Source: Pseudomonadota bacterium (GTDB taxonomy: Bacteria > Desulfobacterota > Desulfovibrionia > Desulfovibrionales > Desulfovibrionaceae). From it: a stretch of 64,000 bases of DNA. Below the pieces are notes generated by a model. It saw only the letters and a program-made list of their open reading frames with translations. It searched no databases and was not told where the DNA came from. This document shows, piece by piece, positions 44,466-53,435 of the stretch; position 1 is the stretch's first letter, and each line of letters opens with the position of its first letter. The stretch spans positions 177,577 through 241,576 of the forward strand of contig JAEYDL010000033.1 in assembly GCA_023403845.1 (NCBI GenBank), given 5' to 3'. Position numbers and translations under genes: made by a program.

Positions 44466-45281
44466 ATGGAATCATGGCTTTCTATCGGTTTCATTCTGGG
44501 CGCGGTGCAGGGGCTGACCGAGTTTCTGCCCGTATCTTCAACCGGCCATCTGATCATCGCGGGCCATTTGCTCGGCTTTACGGGGGCCAAGGCCAGCACG
44601 TTCGACGTGGCCATTCAGCTGGGGTCCATTCTCGCCGTCGTCGTTCTGTACTGGCGGCGCTTCATGGGGCTGTTGTATCCAGGGCGCATCCACACGGATT
44701 CCCCGACGCCTTTCGCGGGGCTGCGGGGCATAGGACTGCTGATTCTGACGACGCTTCCGCCTTCCATCGTGGGGCTGCTTCTGCATTCCCGGATCAAGAT
44801 GCTGTTCTCTCCCGGCTATGTGGCCGGTTCTCTGGCGGTGGGGGCGTTGCTCATGCTGCTCGTGGAGCATCGCTGCGGTCGGACTACGCCTCGCTATACG
44901 TCGCTTGACCAGATGACGCCGAAACTGGCGCTGGGCATCGGCTGTTGTCAGTGTCTGGCCCTGTGGCCAGGATTTTCCCGCTCCGCATCTACGATCATGG
45001 GCGGCATGATTCTCGGCGCGGAACGCAGGCTGGCCGCCGAATACTCGTTTATCGCCGCCGTTCCGCTCATGGTCGCGGCCACGGGATACGATCTGCTGAA
45101 GACATGGTCCCTGTTTTCCGTGGAGGATCTGCCGCTCTTTCTGACCGGCTCGCTGTTTGCGTTTCTGTTCGCGCTGGCCGCGATCAAGACGTTCATTTCA
45201 CTGGTGGGACGGCTGACGCTGCGGCCCTTCGCGTGGTACAGACTGATCCTTGCGCCGCTGGTCTATTATTTCCTGAGCTAG
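44466..45281 (+). CDS. uppP: Undecaprenyl-diphosphatase
   Basis: The 271-residue BacA-type membrane enzyme dephosphorylates undecaprenyl diphosphate to recycle the lipid carrier of peptidoglycan and surface glycans, and gives bacitracin resistance. Active-site motifs TEFLPVSSTGH (residues 18-28) and LWPGFSRSASTI are both intact. It sits directly after a TetR gene, which is unusual for this housekeeping enzyme and suggests regulated expression. Confidence 0.94.
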   Translation: MESWLSIGFILGAVQGLTEFLPVSSTGHLIIAGHLLGFTGAKASTFDVAIQLGSILAVVVLYWRRFMGLLYPGRIHTDSPTPFAGLRGIGLLILTTLPPSIVGLLLHSRIKMLFSPGYVAGSLAVGALLMLLVEHRCGRTTPRYTSLDQMTPKLALGIGCCQCLALWPGFSRSASTIMGGMILGAERRLAAEYSFIAAVPLMVAATGYDLLKTWSLFSVEDLPLFLTGSLFAFLFALAAIKTFISLVGRLTLRPFAWYRLILAPLVYYFLS

Positions 45282-45331
45282 ATCGCGCGTCGCCCTTTTC
45301 GGAGACGACGGAAAAAGACCGTACGAATGAC

Positions 45332-45360
45332 GAAGCCCGGACCGGAATGGTTCGGGCTTC
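45332..45360. terminator. Hairpin between convergent uppP and the HD gene
   Basis: A 12-bp stem (45332-45343 with 45349-45360, one mismatch) with a 5-base loop and no long T run; a probable bidirectional terminator. Confidence 0.6.
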
Positions 45361-45378
45361 CGCGTATTCGGGGCCGGC

Positions 45379-46650
45379 TCAGTCGAAGTCCGCCATCAGC
45401 GCGGTCAGGGACAGCGGACCGAGCGAGTGTTCAAGAAAATTGCTGCGGATGCGGGCAAGGGCTTCATGGAAGTCGGAGGAAGAAACGCCTCGCTGCTGGG
45501 AGGCGTAGGCCTCCATGAACGCGGCCAGATTGTCGCAGTCCTTGAGCAGTACTCCGTCCTTGGGATCCAGCTCGTCCCGGTTTCCGCAGGAATGCAGCTC
45601 GGCGAAGTCGGATATCCGGCGCACCCCCGCGGCGTCCTGAACCGTTTCGTCGAATTCCGAAACCACATTGTCGCCCTTGAGACCGAGATAGTACCGCAGA
45701 CGGTCTACATGCTCCGTGTAGCCGCCCTCGGTAAGAGGGCCGAATACGCGGCGTTCCAGCTCCGACAGTTCGTATTCCCGGATCAGGCTGGGCAACTGGT
45801 CGATGGAACGCTTTACTGGTGTGATGATGTCGCGAGTAAGCAGTTCCGGGAGATCGTGGAACAGCCCCGCAAAGAAGTTGTTCACGCAACGGGCGGGGCA
45901 GGCTCCCACGGCGAGGCTGAAACAGTATGCGTAGGCGGCTACCAGAAACATGTGTCCCAGAACGGCCGTTTCCGGAATGCGCGGCGTATTGGCCCAGCGG
46001 ACCTGAAAGCGCAATTGTCCCGTGAGTCTGGCAAAGCGTCCCAGCGGCGTGGAGGCCGAACTGAAGAAGTCGTCGCCGTCCAGCAGTTCCCGTACCCCCC
46101 GGATATCGGTCATGGCTTCGAGCCTGGCGGAGAAGGAATCCGCGATGCTCTGGGATTCGTCGTCGTAAATGTTCAGAGGGCGTATGATGTTGTATTCCCA
46201 TCCCGATGCGTAAAGATGAGCTGCGGCAAGAATGCGGTCCGCCAGTCCCGTTCTGATTCTGTTCCGGTGATAGGTCGAAAGGCGTTCCCAGAAGCCGGCG
46301 TCGAACTCGCCGACGACAGGGCGCAGGCGTCCGAGGACCCATTCAGTCAACTCTCCGTAATCTTTTTCGTTTTCACAGATACGATAAAAAACGGGAGGCT
46401 TGATGTCGGTGATGACCAGTCTGTACAGATAGTCGAATAAGCCTTTTTCCACAACTTCTTGTTGCAATTTCAGGCGATCTGGGTCAGAATACTGACCGCT
46501 GTTCAAAAGGGTGAGCATCCAGGCCACGATCATCTTATGGGCCTGCTTGTCAATCTCGTACAGCTCGACGGGACGCAGCTTGTCGTTCCAGCGGCGCATG
46601 TACGATCCGGAAAACAGAAGTTGCAGAAGGCTTTTTCGGATAGCGGACAT
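45379..46650 (-). CDS. HD-domain hydrolase (YfbR-like nucleotidase type)
   Basis: The 423-residue protein carries a C-terminal half HD domain: the first His in LGHMFLVAAYAYCF, the HD pair in FHDLPELLTRDIITPVK. This resembles YfbR-type 5'-deoxynucleotidases. The N-terminal 180 residues are not assigned. The substrate is unknown. GGAGG precedes the ATG at 46650, and a short open frame upstream ends on the same bases (TGATG). Confidence 0.75.
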   Translation of the reverse strand: MSAIRKSLLQLLFSGSYMRRWNDKLRPVELYEIDKQAHKMIVAWMLTLLNSGQYSDPDRLKLQQEVVEKGLFDYLYRLVITDIKPPVFYRICENEKDYGELTEWVLGRLRPVVGEFDAGFWERLSTYHRNRIRTGLADRILAAAHLYASGWEYNIIRPLNIYDDESQSIADSFSARLEAMTDIRGVRELLDGDDFFSSASTPLGRFARLTGQLRFQVRWANTPRIPETAVLGHMFLVAAYAYCFSLAVGACPARCVNNFFAGLFHDLPELLTRDIITPVKRSIDQLPSLIREYELSELERRVFGPLTEGGYTEHVDRLRYYLGLKGDNVVSEFDETVQDAAGVRRISDFAELHSCGNRDELDPKDGVLLKDCDNLAAFMEAYASQQRGVSSSDFHEALARIRSNFLEHSLGPLSLTALMADFD

Positions 46651-46838
46651 CAGTTCCTCCAGTTGCGGACCGTTACTCGCATGGTAGGCGCTGCCGGTAT
46701 GGATTTCAAGTCACCCCCTTGCCGCGTTTTTTCCGCCGCTTGCGTCGGATTCGCGGGCAGCAACCGAAAACGGTTCGCTAATGGTAGAAGGGCGGACCGC
46801 GCCGCAAGGCTGTTTTTCGGTCTGTTTGGGCATTTCAT
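46650..46838 (-). CDS. Possible small ORF coupled to the HD gene (unrecognised)
   Basis: A 62-codon frame (MKCPNRPKNSLAARSAL...) ends with TGA overlapping the ATG of the HD gene, which would couple translation. AAAGGAG lies only about 1 base before its ATG, but 6 bases before a second ATG at 46833 in another frame (MPKQTEKQPCG..., ends 46711). Neither product is recognisable and codon use is not convincing. Chance is quite possible. Confidence 0.2.
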   Translation of the reverse strand: MKCPNRPKNSLAARSALLPLANRFRLLPANPTQAAEKTRQGGDLKSIPAAPTMRVTVRNWRN

Positions 46839-46917
46839 GCTCCTTTGTGCGAATGGTCGGATTTGGGCCGGGCCCTGTCGGCGATTCGGCTTTGTTCGTC
46901 GCGGATGTTTTTGTCGC

Positions 46918-46946
46918 TTGACAAGCCCGCGTCGGCATTTTATACA
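46918..46946 (+). promoter_or_regulatory. Consensus sigma-70 promoter of rplM-rpsI
   Basis: TTGACA at 46918-46923, 17 bases spacing, TATACA at 46941-46946. Transcription would start near 46953, giving a leader of about 30 bases before rplM. Confidence 0.85.
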
Positions 46947-46984
46947 TTTCGTTCTACAAGATTTAGCAGAGGAGACGCTTCAGC

Positions 46985-47419
46985 ATGAAGACGTTTAGCC
47001 CCACTCCGGAGCATATCGACCACCAGTGGTTCGTGGTGGATGCGGACAATCAGGTTCTCGGCCGTCTGGCCGCCCAAATTGCCCATCGCCTCCGCGGCAA
47101 GCACAAGCCCGAATTTGCTCCGCACATGGACAATGGCGACGTGATCGTCGTTGTCAATTGCGAAAAGATCAAGGTCACCGGCAACAAGCTGGAAAAGAAA
47201 AAGTATTACCGTCATTCCGGCTATGTGGGCGGTCTGCGTGAAACGACGCTGGACAAGCTCCTTGCTGAGAAGCCCGCTGACGTGCTGACGCTTGCCGTCC
47301 GGGGTATGCTTCCCAAGAATCGTCTGGGTCGTGCCATGCTTAAGAAGCTCAAGGTGTATGCCGGTCCCACTCATCCGCATACCGCCCAGAGCCCCAAGCC
47401 TCTGTCCTTCCCGTACTAA
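46985..47419 (+). CDS. rplM: 50S ribosomal protein L13
   Basis: The 144-residue protein starts MKTFSPTPEHIDHQWFVVDA and includes VLGRLAAQIAHRLRGKHKPEF and the L13 signature region AVRGMLPKNRLGRAMLKKLKVY. A typical Shine-Dalgarno (AGAGGAG) precedes the ATG. It forms the standard two-gene operon with rpsI, 18 bases apart. Confidence 0.97.
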   Translation: MKTFSPTPEHIDHQWFVVDADNQVLGRLAAQIAHRLRGKHKPEFAPHMDNGDVIVVVNCEKIKVTGNKLEKKKYYRHSGYVGGLRETTLDKLLAEKPADVLTLAVRGMLPKNRLGRAMLKKLKVYAGPTHPHTAQSPKPLSFPY

Positions 47420-47437
47420 CGAGGTCAGGAGTTTATC

Positions 47438-47830
47438 ATGTCCACCGAGTTTGATTACGGCACGGGCCGCCGCAAGAACGCTACGGCGCGTACCCGTCTC
47501 TATGCCGGAAGCGGCAACATCGAAATCAATGGCCGCAGCGTTGAAGACTATTTTCCGCGCAAGACTCTGCAGATGATTATCCGTCAGCCGCTGGTGCTCA
47601 CGAAGCTCCTCGACAAGTATGACGTAAAGGTAAACGTCTGCGGCGGCGGCGTGACCGGTCAGGCCGAGGCCGTGCGCCACGGCATTTCCCGTGCGCTGCT
47701 GGAAGCCGATCCCGAACTGCGTCCCGTGCTGAAGCGTGCTGGGTTCCTCACCCGCGACGCTCGCAAGAAGGAACGCAAAAAGTACGGTCAGCGCGCTGCC
47801 CGCGCCCGGTACCAGTACTCCAAGCGTTAA
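47438..47830 (+). CDS. rpsI: 30S ribosomal protein S9
   Basis: The 130-residue protein has the S9 signature GGGVTGQAEAVRHGISRAL and the conserved C-terminal tail KKYGQRAARARYQYSKR that reaches the P site tRNA. It is the second gene of the rplM-rpsI operon and is followed by a terminator. Confidence 0.97.
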   Translation: MSTEFDYGTGRRKNATARTRLYAGSGNIEINGRSVEDYFPRKTLQMIIRQPLVLTKLLDKYDVKVNVCGGGVTGQAEAVRHGISRALLEADPELRPVLKRAGFLTRDARKKERKKYGQRAARARYQYSKR

Positions 47831-47856
47831 GCCGAACAGGCTTTTGCAGATTCACC

Positions 47857-47884
47857 AAGGCCGGGGGAAACTCCGGCCTTTTTG
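47857..47884 (+). terminator. Terminator after rpsI
   Basis: An 8-bp perfect stem (47857-47864 with 47873-47880) and a T run. Confidence 0.85.
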
Positions 47885-48012
47885 TTTGGACCTTCGTCCG
47901 GTGCGCCGGGAGGCGTCGGGGCCAGGCCCCGCTCCCGGCGGAGCGGCTAACAACTTGTGAAAAGGTGAGGGTTCAGGTAAGCTCGATAATCAACATACTA
48001 CAAGAGAATCTA

Positions 48013-49668
48013 ATGACAAATTCATTTTTGACCATCACCCCTCTGGGAGGGGCTGGTGAAATAGGCATGAACTGCCAGATATGGGATACTCCCGAAGGAG
48101 CCGTCCTTATCGACTGCGGCATCATGTTTCCTGACGATCAACAGCTCGGCGTGGATGTGGTCATCCCGCCTCTCGATCCTATCCTCGCCCAGCGGGAGCG
48201 CCTGCTTGGCGTCGTGCTCACCCATGGGCATGAAGACCATATCGGCGCGGTGCCCTGGCTGGTTTCCTTCATCAAGGGACTCAAGATTTACGGCTCTCCC
48301 CTCACGCTGGCCTTCGTCGAGCACAAGCTGCGCGAACGGGGCCTGCTGGACCGGGTCGAGCTGATTACGGTCACGCCTGCCGCGGATCTGACTCTTGGCA
48401 GCCTGAACTTCCATTTCATTCCCGTCAGTCATTCCATTCCTCAGGGGTATGCCCTGGCTGTGGATACGCCTGTTGGCAAGATTGTTCATTCAGGTGATTT
48501 CAAGATCGATCCCTTTCCGGAAGATGGTGTGGGAACGGACCTTGAGGCGCTGCGCGCCTTTGCCGGCAAGGAGGGCGTACGCCTGCTGATGTCCGATTCC
48601 ACCAATGCCGAAAGCGAAGGGCATACGGAATCGGAAAAGGTTGTGCGGGAGACGTTCCGGGACATTTTCAGTGAAGCCCAGGGGCGAATCGTCATCACGC
48701 TGTTCTCCAGCCATATCGAACGCATTCAAATGGTGTTCGACGTCGCCGCCGAATTCGGACGTTCCGTCGTCGTCAGCGGGCGCAGCCTTGTGAACAACAT
48801 TGAGCGGGCTCGCGATCTTGGTTTTATCCGTGTTCCCATGGAGCTGTTCACCGACCAGAGCATTCCCGATCTGCCTCCGGAACGCATGGTCATCATCGCT
48901 ACAGGATCGCAGGGTGAACCGCTTTCCGCGCTCTCGCGCATCGTTACGGGCGAGCATCGACAGCTGTCCATTTTGGCCGGTGATACGGTCATCATGTCGT
49001 CGCGCGTCATTCCGGGTAACGCCCGGGCCGTGAATCGGCTCATCAATCAGATGTACAAGCTGGGTGCCAATGTTTTTCATGACGGAACCCGCCCCGTGCA
49101 CGTATCCGGTCATGCCCGGCAGGAAGAGCTGAAGGCCATGGTTGATGCGGTCCATCCAAAATTTTTCATCCCCATTCACGGTGAATACCGTCAACTTATC
49201 CAGCACCGGGATCTGGCCCGGAGCTGGGGAGTCATGCCTGAACGGACCATGATTCTGGAGGATGGGGAACCGCTGACGCTGCTTCCTGATACCATCCGGC
49301 TGGAGGACAGGATTCCCGCAGGTTCCATCCTTGTGGACGGCAAGGGCGTGGGCGACGTGGGGAATCTGGTGCTGCGCGAGCGGCAGCTGCTTGGAGGCGA
49401 CGGCGTCGTGGTGGTCGTGCTGGTGCTGGATGCTGAAACAGGTGAAGTGATTCATGGACCGGACATGATCTCCAAGGGATTCGTCTTCGAACAGCAGTTC
49501 AGTCATTTGCTGGAAGACAGCAAATGTCTGGTTCTTGACCATCTTGAAGCCTCGCCGCGGCCCGACATCCAGCGACTGGGGGACCGTATCCGTTCTTCGC
49601 TGCGGAGTTTCTTCCGCAGAGTTCTGGGGCGTGACCCTGTGGTGGTTCCAGTCATCACCGAAGTGTGA
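48013..49668 (+). CDS. rnj: Ribonuclease J
   Basis: The 551-residue metallo-beta-lactamase/beta-CASP ribonuclease has the metal motif THGHEDHIG, then SHSIPQGYALAV, HSGDFKID and the beta-CASP region; VHVSGHARQEELKAM lies near the C-terminal third. It processes and degrades RNA by 5'-exo and endo cleavage. The ATG at 48013 (MTNSFLTITPLGG) fits the family; the frame is open to 47965 and the Shine-Dalgarno (AAGAGA) is weak. A strong terminator follows. Confidence 0.92.
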   Translation: MTNSFLTITPLGGAGEIGMNCQIWDTPEGAVLIDCGIMFPDDQQLGVDVVIPPLDPILAQRERLLGVVLTHGHEDHIGAVPWLVSFIKGLKIYGSPLTLAFVEHKLRERGLLDRVELITVTPAADLTLGSLNFHFIPVSHSIPQGYALAVDTPVGKIVHSGDFKIDPFPEDGVGTDLEALRAFAGKEGVRLLMSDSTNAESEGHTESEKVVRETFRDIFSEAQGRIVITLFSSHIERIQMVFDVAAEFGRSVVVSGRSLVNNIERARDLGFIRVPMELFTDQSIPDLPPERMVIIATGSQGEPLSALSRIVTGEHRQLSILAGDTVIMSSRVIPGNARAVNRLINQMYKLGANVFHDGTRPVHVSGHARQEELKAMVDAVHPKFFIPIHGEYRQLIQHRDLARSWGVMPERTMILEDGEPLTLLPDTIRLEDRIPAGSILVDGKGVGDVGNLVLRERQLLGGDGVVVVVLVLDAETGEVIHGPDMISKGFVFEQQFSHLLEDSKCLVLDHLEASPRPDIQRLGDRIRSSLRSFFRRVLGRDPVVVPVITEV

Positions 49669-49674
49669 GTTCTG

Positions 49675-49702
49675 GGGGAGGCGCAAAAGGCCTCCCCTTT
49701 TT
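49675..49702 (+). terminator. Terminator after rnj
   Basis: An 8-bp perfect stem (49675-49682 with 49690-49697) followed by five T. Confidence 0.9.
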
Positions 49703-50372
49703 ATCTGCGAAGCTCCCCGCAGGTGTGTTTTTTTGAAAACTGAAATCTTGCCTGCTGGGCAAGCCCTTTTGGATCGGGTTCCGGCATGAAAACGAATCGG
49801 CGTCGGGATGATGCCTTGCAGGAAGATGAGGGAATTTGTTCTGTTTCCAGCCGGGAAAATTGCTGAAAAGGCATGTAATGCCAGCATATCATGGCACTGC
49901 TGGAGCGACTGGACGGTCGGGCAGGCGGCGCATGCGGACGGGCAAGCCGCGATGATCGTGAGGGAACAGCGTACAGGAAGAGCGGTCTGATGGCTGCGAA
50001 CAGGTGATTCAGTGGAGGCCGTGATCTTGAGTTTCCGGCGGGGGGGGGACACGAGACCAGGCAGAAAAATGAAGAAGTTCGGATACTGTCGATGTCGAGC
50101 GCGGGCAGACCTGTCGCTTGCGGATCTTTAAACGACATCCCATGTGCGAATGGGCAATTCCTTTTGTAGATGGGCGTATGAATCTGTTTCTTCTTTTTTC
50201 TTGTTGCATGGAGAGCCGGAGTGTGGCGTTTCCGCTTCGTCGTTCACAATGGGCCAATCTCTGAGTGTTTTTTTGAAGGTCATGCAGCGGATTATGACGC
50301 GTTGTTCTGAATTGGCGGTGGCCTCCCGGCTTTGTTGCGGGGTGGCCTCCTCATCCTTGCATGTGTCGAGAG
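49703..50372. other. 670-base gap between rnj and purL
   Basis: No recognised gene. It holds a small hairpin (CTTGCC/GGCAAG, 49747-49763), a run of nine G (50040-50048), a 10-bp direct repeat GGTGGCCTCC (about 50318 and 50341), and one possible small ORF on the minus strand listed separately. Open frames in the first half lack credible ribosome-binding sites and composition. Confidence 0.4.
50128..50283 (-). CDS. Possible 51-residue protein (unrecognised)
   Basis: The frame starts MTFKKTLRDWPIVNDEAETP and ends ...LPIRTWDVV, hydrophilic and charged, without membrane segment. It lies 89 bases downstream of purL in the same direction. No Shine-Dalgarno is visible, so expression is doubtful. The composition looks more protein-like than the other frames here. 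Not assigned to any family. Confidence 0.25.
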   Translation of the reverse strand: MTFKKTLRDWPIVNDEAETPHSGSPCNKKKEETDSYAHLQKELPIRTWDVV

Positions 50373-53300
50373 CTACCAGTCCAGTGTGGCCTTGAAGGCC
50401 CGGGCCAGTTCCTCTACGGGGATGCCGTCGATGACGGGTTTGCCCTCATGGGCGACGACGAGTTCGCCGGAGGCATTCACTTCACCGAGGAAGGCCGCAT
50501 CCGCACCGAACACGTCCTCCAGAACTTCGGCCCTGGCCGGGTCCACCGTGACCAGCAGGCGGCTGGCCGATTCGCTGTACAGCAGTTCTGTCAGGGAAAG
50601 TTCCTGATCGGCAGGAACGCGGTTCAGGTCGATACGGGCTCCGAGACGGCCGCCGATGCACATTTCGGCGAGGGCCACGGCCAGACCTCCGTCCGAGAGG
50701 TCGTGGCAGGCGGAAATCATGCGGGCATTGATCAGCTGATGCAGCTTGCGGTAGCGGAGAATGGCGGATTCGGCGTCCACCTTCGGCAGAGTATTGCATG
50801 TTACGCCAAGCTCGTCGGCCAGTTCGCTGCCCGCCAGTTCCCGGGACGTGAAGCCGAGAATGTAGATGCGATCCCCAGGCTTCTTGAAATCGGAAGTGAC
50901 GGCCCGTTTGACGTCGTCCATGACGCCAAGCACGGAGAACAGGACCGTCGGCGGAATGGAAATCTTCACACCGCCGCCTGTATAGTCGTTTTTCATGGAG
51001 TCCTTGCCGGAGATGCAGGGCACGCCGTAGGCCGCGCAGAATTCGGACAGCGCCTTGCAGGCCCGCACCAGCTGGGCCATCTTGTACTCTCCGTCAGGGG
51101 TCTTTTCCGACTGGACCGGATCGCACCAGCAGAAGTTGTCCACACCGGCCATTCTGTCGGGATCGCCGCCTACGGCTACGGCGTTGCGAATGCCTTCATC
51201 CATGGCATTCGCCATCATCCAGTAGGTGTCGAAGTCACTGTATTTGGGGCAGATGCCGTGGCTGATGACAAGGCCGGCCTCGGACTCCAGCACAGGACGA
51301 ATCACGCCCGCATCGGACGGTCCGTCGCGCTTTACGCCGGTCAGAGGTTTGACCACGCTGCCGCCGCGCACTTCATGGTCGTACTGACGAATCAGGTACT
51401 CCTTGCTGCAGATGTTCAGACGGCCAAGCATGTTTTTGAGCAGCGCGCTCTGGTCACGGTCGTCGTCGATCCGGGCATCGGGGAATTCGGGCTGCTTCCA
51501 TACGGCCTTGAGTTCGAGCTGGGGCACGCCGTCATGCATGAATTCCATGTCCAGACAGGCCACGGTCTTGTCGCCGTAGGTGACGTGGAAGAAGCCCGAG
51601 TCGGTGAATTCGCCAAGAGGCGTGGCCTCCACGTCCATGCGTTTGGCCAGAGCGAGGAACTCGGGAAGGCAGGCCGGAGGCACGGCGAGAGTCATGCGTT
51701 CCTGGGCTTCGGAAAGCAGGATTTCCCACGGACGCAGTCCGTCATATTTGAGCGGCGCCCTGGCCAGGTCGATGCGGCATCCGTTGGTGTCTTCGGCCAT
51801 CTCACCGATGGAAGAGGAAAGACCGCCGGCGCCGTTGTCGGTAATGGCGTCATACAGTCCCAGATCACGGGCGCGCATGATGAAGTCGTACATCTTGCGC
51901 TGCGTGATGGGGTCGCCGATCTGAACGGCCGTAGCCGGAGAACCCTCGTGCAGTTCTTCAGAGGAGAACGTCGCGCCGTGGATGCCGTCCTTGCCGATGC
52001 GGCCGCCGGCCATGACCACGATATCGCCCACCAGCGCCTTCTTTTCGTACCCTTTGCGCGGCGTCTTGTCTTCCGAGCATTTGGAAGCGGGAACTTCGCG
52101 CGGCATGATGCCTACCGTGCCGCAGTAGACAAGCGGTTTGCCGAGATAGCGTTCATCAAAGACGATGGAACCATTGACGGTGGGGATGCCCGACTTGTTG
52201 CCGCCGTCTTCCACACCCATGCGCACTCCTTCGAATACCCGGCGGGGATGCAGCAGGCGGGGAGGCATAACTTCCTCATGGAAGGGGGAGGCGAAGCAGA
52301 ATACGTCCGTGTTGCAGACCAGTTCCGCGCCGAGGCCGGTTCCCATGGGGTCGCGGTTCACGCCTACGATGCCGGTCAGCGCCCCGCCGTAGGGATCGAG
52401 GGCGGAAGGGCTGTTGTGCGTTTCCACCTTGATGCAGGCGTCGTAGTCGTCCGTGAAGGCGATCACGCCCGCGTTGTCCTTGAACACGGAACGGCAAAAA
52501 TCCTTTTCGCCCAGAGAGGCGCGGATCTGTTTCGTCGTATTCTGGATGCAGGTTTTGTACAGGCTGCTGATGGTTTCCCTGGTTCCCGCTTCAGTGTCCT
52601 CATAGTCCACTTTGGCCGCGAAGATCTTGTGCTTGCAGTGTTCGGACCATGTCTGGGCCAGCACTTCCAGTTCGGCATCGGTGGGATCGGCAGGAAGCCC
52701 CAGTTTCTTGCGTTTCTCGACGACATCCGGACGCTGGAACCAGTCCCGGATGCGCCTCATTTCCGTAAGACTCAGGGCCAGCGTATTGGAGTGGCTGATC
52801 TGCATCAGTTCGTCGTCGTTCATGGACGACAGAGGAATGATGTTGACCTCGTCGCTGGCCGTGCCGGTCACTCTGGCCGCCTTGACCGGGAAACCGGGTT
52901 CTGCCGCCCATTCGGCACGACTCTTGATTTCGAAACGTTGAATGAGTTCATTGGCCAGCAGGTCGCGGGCGATGCGGACGACCTCTTCCTTCTCGAGCTT
53001 GCCCGTGATGCGGTACTGCACGGAAGTATAGACGGCCAGACTGGTTCTGTCTTCGACGCCGAGGACCAGAGCCGCGGTATCCCGAGCCGTGCGTCCTTCG
53101 TTGTCGGTAACGCCGGGCCGATAGCCGACCTCAATGATCCAGTCCGCGTCGCAGGGCAGGGGAGACAGAGAAACGGTCTGGAGAACAGGATCATGCAGGA
53201 CGCTCTTGTCCATGAGCGTGCCGACCTGTTCGGCGTCAAGCCCCTCCAGCGTGAATACCTTGACGGTGCGGACGGCGTCGACGTGGATACCGAGAGCTTC

Positions 53301-53378
53301 GCGAATGGATGCCGCCGTCTTGCGGCCCACAGTGTCGTCGAGCTGAGGGAAAAGGCCTGCTTCGATGCGATAGAGCAT
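50373..53378 (-). CDS. purL: Phosphoribosylformylglycinamidine synthase (PurS-PurL fusion type)
   Basis: The 1001-residue purine enzyme makes FGAM from FGAR using ammonia delivered by a separate glutaminase. The first 200 or so residues look like a duplicated PurS-like region; the synthetase core follows (QTWSEHCKHKIFAAK; KVETHNSPSALDPYGGA; GVEDGGNKSGIPTVNG; SACHDLSDGGLAVALAEM). There is no C-terminal glutaminase domain, so PurQ must be encoded elsewhere. ATG 53378 follows GGAG at 8 bases; a start 5 codons earlier is less likely. It lies 57 bases after the polyprenyl synthetase gene. Confidence 0.92.
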   Translation of the reverse strand: MLYRIEAGLFPQLDDTVGRKTAASIREALGIHVDAVRTVKVFTLEGLDAEQVGTLMDKSVLHDPVLQTVSLSPLPCDADWIIEVGYRPGVTDNEGRTARDTAALVLGVEDRTSLAVYTSVQYRITGKLEKEEVVRIARDLLANELIQRFEIKSRAEWAAEPGFPVKAARVTGTASDEVNIIPLSSMNDDELMQISHSNTLALSLTEMRRIRDWFQRPDVVEKRKKLGLPADPTDAELEVLAQTWSEHCKHKIFAAKVDYEDTEAGTRETISSLYKTCIQNTTKQIRASLGEKDFCRSVFKDNAGVIAFTDDYDACIKVETHNSPSALDPYGGALTGIVGVNRDPMGTGLGAELVCNTDVFCFASPFHEEVMPPRLLHPRRVFEGVRMGVEDGGNKSGIPTVNGSIVFDERYLGKPLVYCGTVGIMPREVPASKCSEDKTPRKGYEKKALVGDIVVMAGGRIGKDGIHGATFSSEELHEGSPATAVQIGDPITQRKMYDFIMRARDLGLYDAITDNGAGGLSSSIGEMAEDTNGCRIDLARAPLKYDGLRPWEILLSEAQERMTLAVPPACLPEFLALAKRMDVEATPLGEFTDSGFFHVTYGDKTVACLDMEFMHDGVPQLELKAVWKQPEFPDARIDDDRDQSALLKNMLGRLNICSKEYLIRQYDHEVRGGSVVKPLTGVKRDGPSDAGVIRPVLESEAGLVISHGICPKYSDFDTYWMMANAMDEGIRNAVAVGGDPDRMAGVDNFCWCDPVQSEKTPDGEYKMAQLVRACKALSEFCAAYGVPCISGKDSMKNDYTGGGVKISIPPTVLFSVLGVMDDVKRAVTSDFKKPGDRIYILGFTSRELAGSELADELGVTCNTLPKVDAESAILRYRKLHQLINARMISACHDLSDGGLAVALAEMCIGGRLGARIDLNRVPADQELSLTELLYSESASRLLVTVDPARAEVLEDVFGADAAFLGEVNASGELVVAHEGKPVIDGIPVEELARAFKATLDW

Positions 53379-53435
53379 ATCTGTCTCCTGCAAAAAGGTT
53401 CTGTACGGCGCAAAAACGAGTGACGGAACGCGAAA

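Noticed and set aside
49701..50138. 145-codon minus-strand frame containing the C9 tract as a second phase-variable gene
   Set aside because: The predicted protein is Ser/Pro/Arg-rich without motifs and has no start signal; only the homopolymer itself is reported.
50361..53423. About 1020-codon frame on the plus strand opposite purL
   Set aside because: Antisense shadow of purL, low-complexity composition, no family motif.
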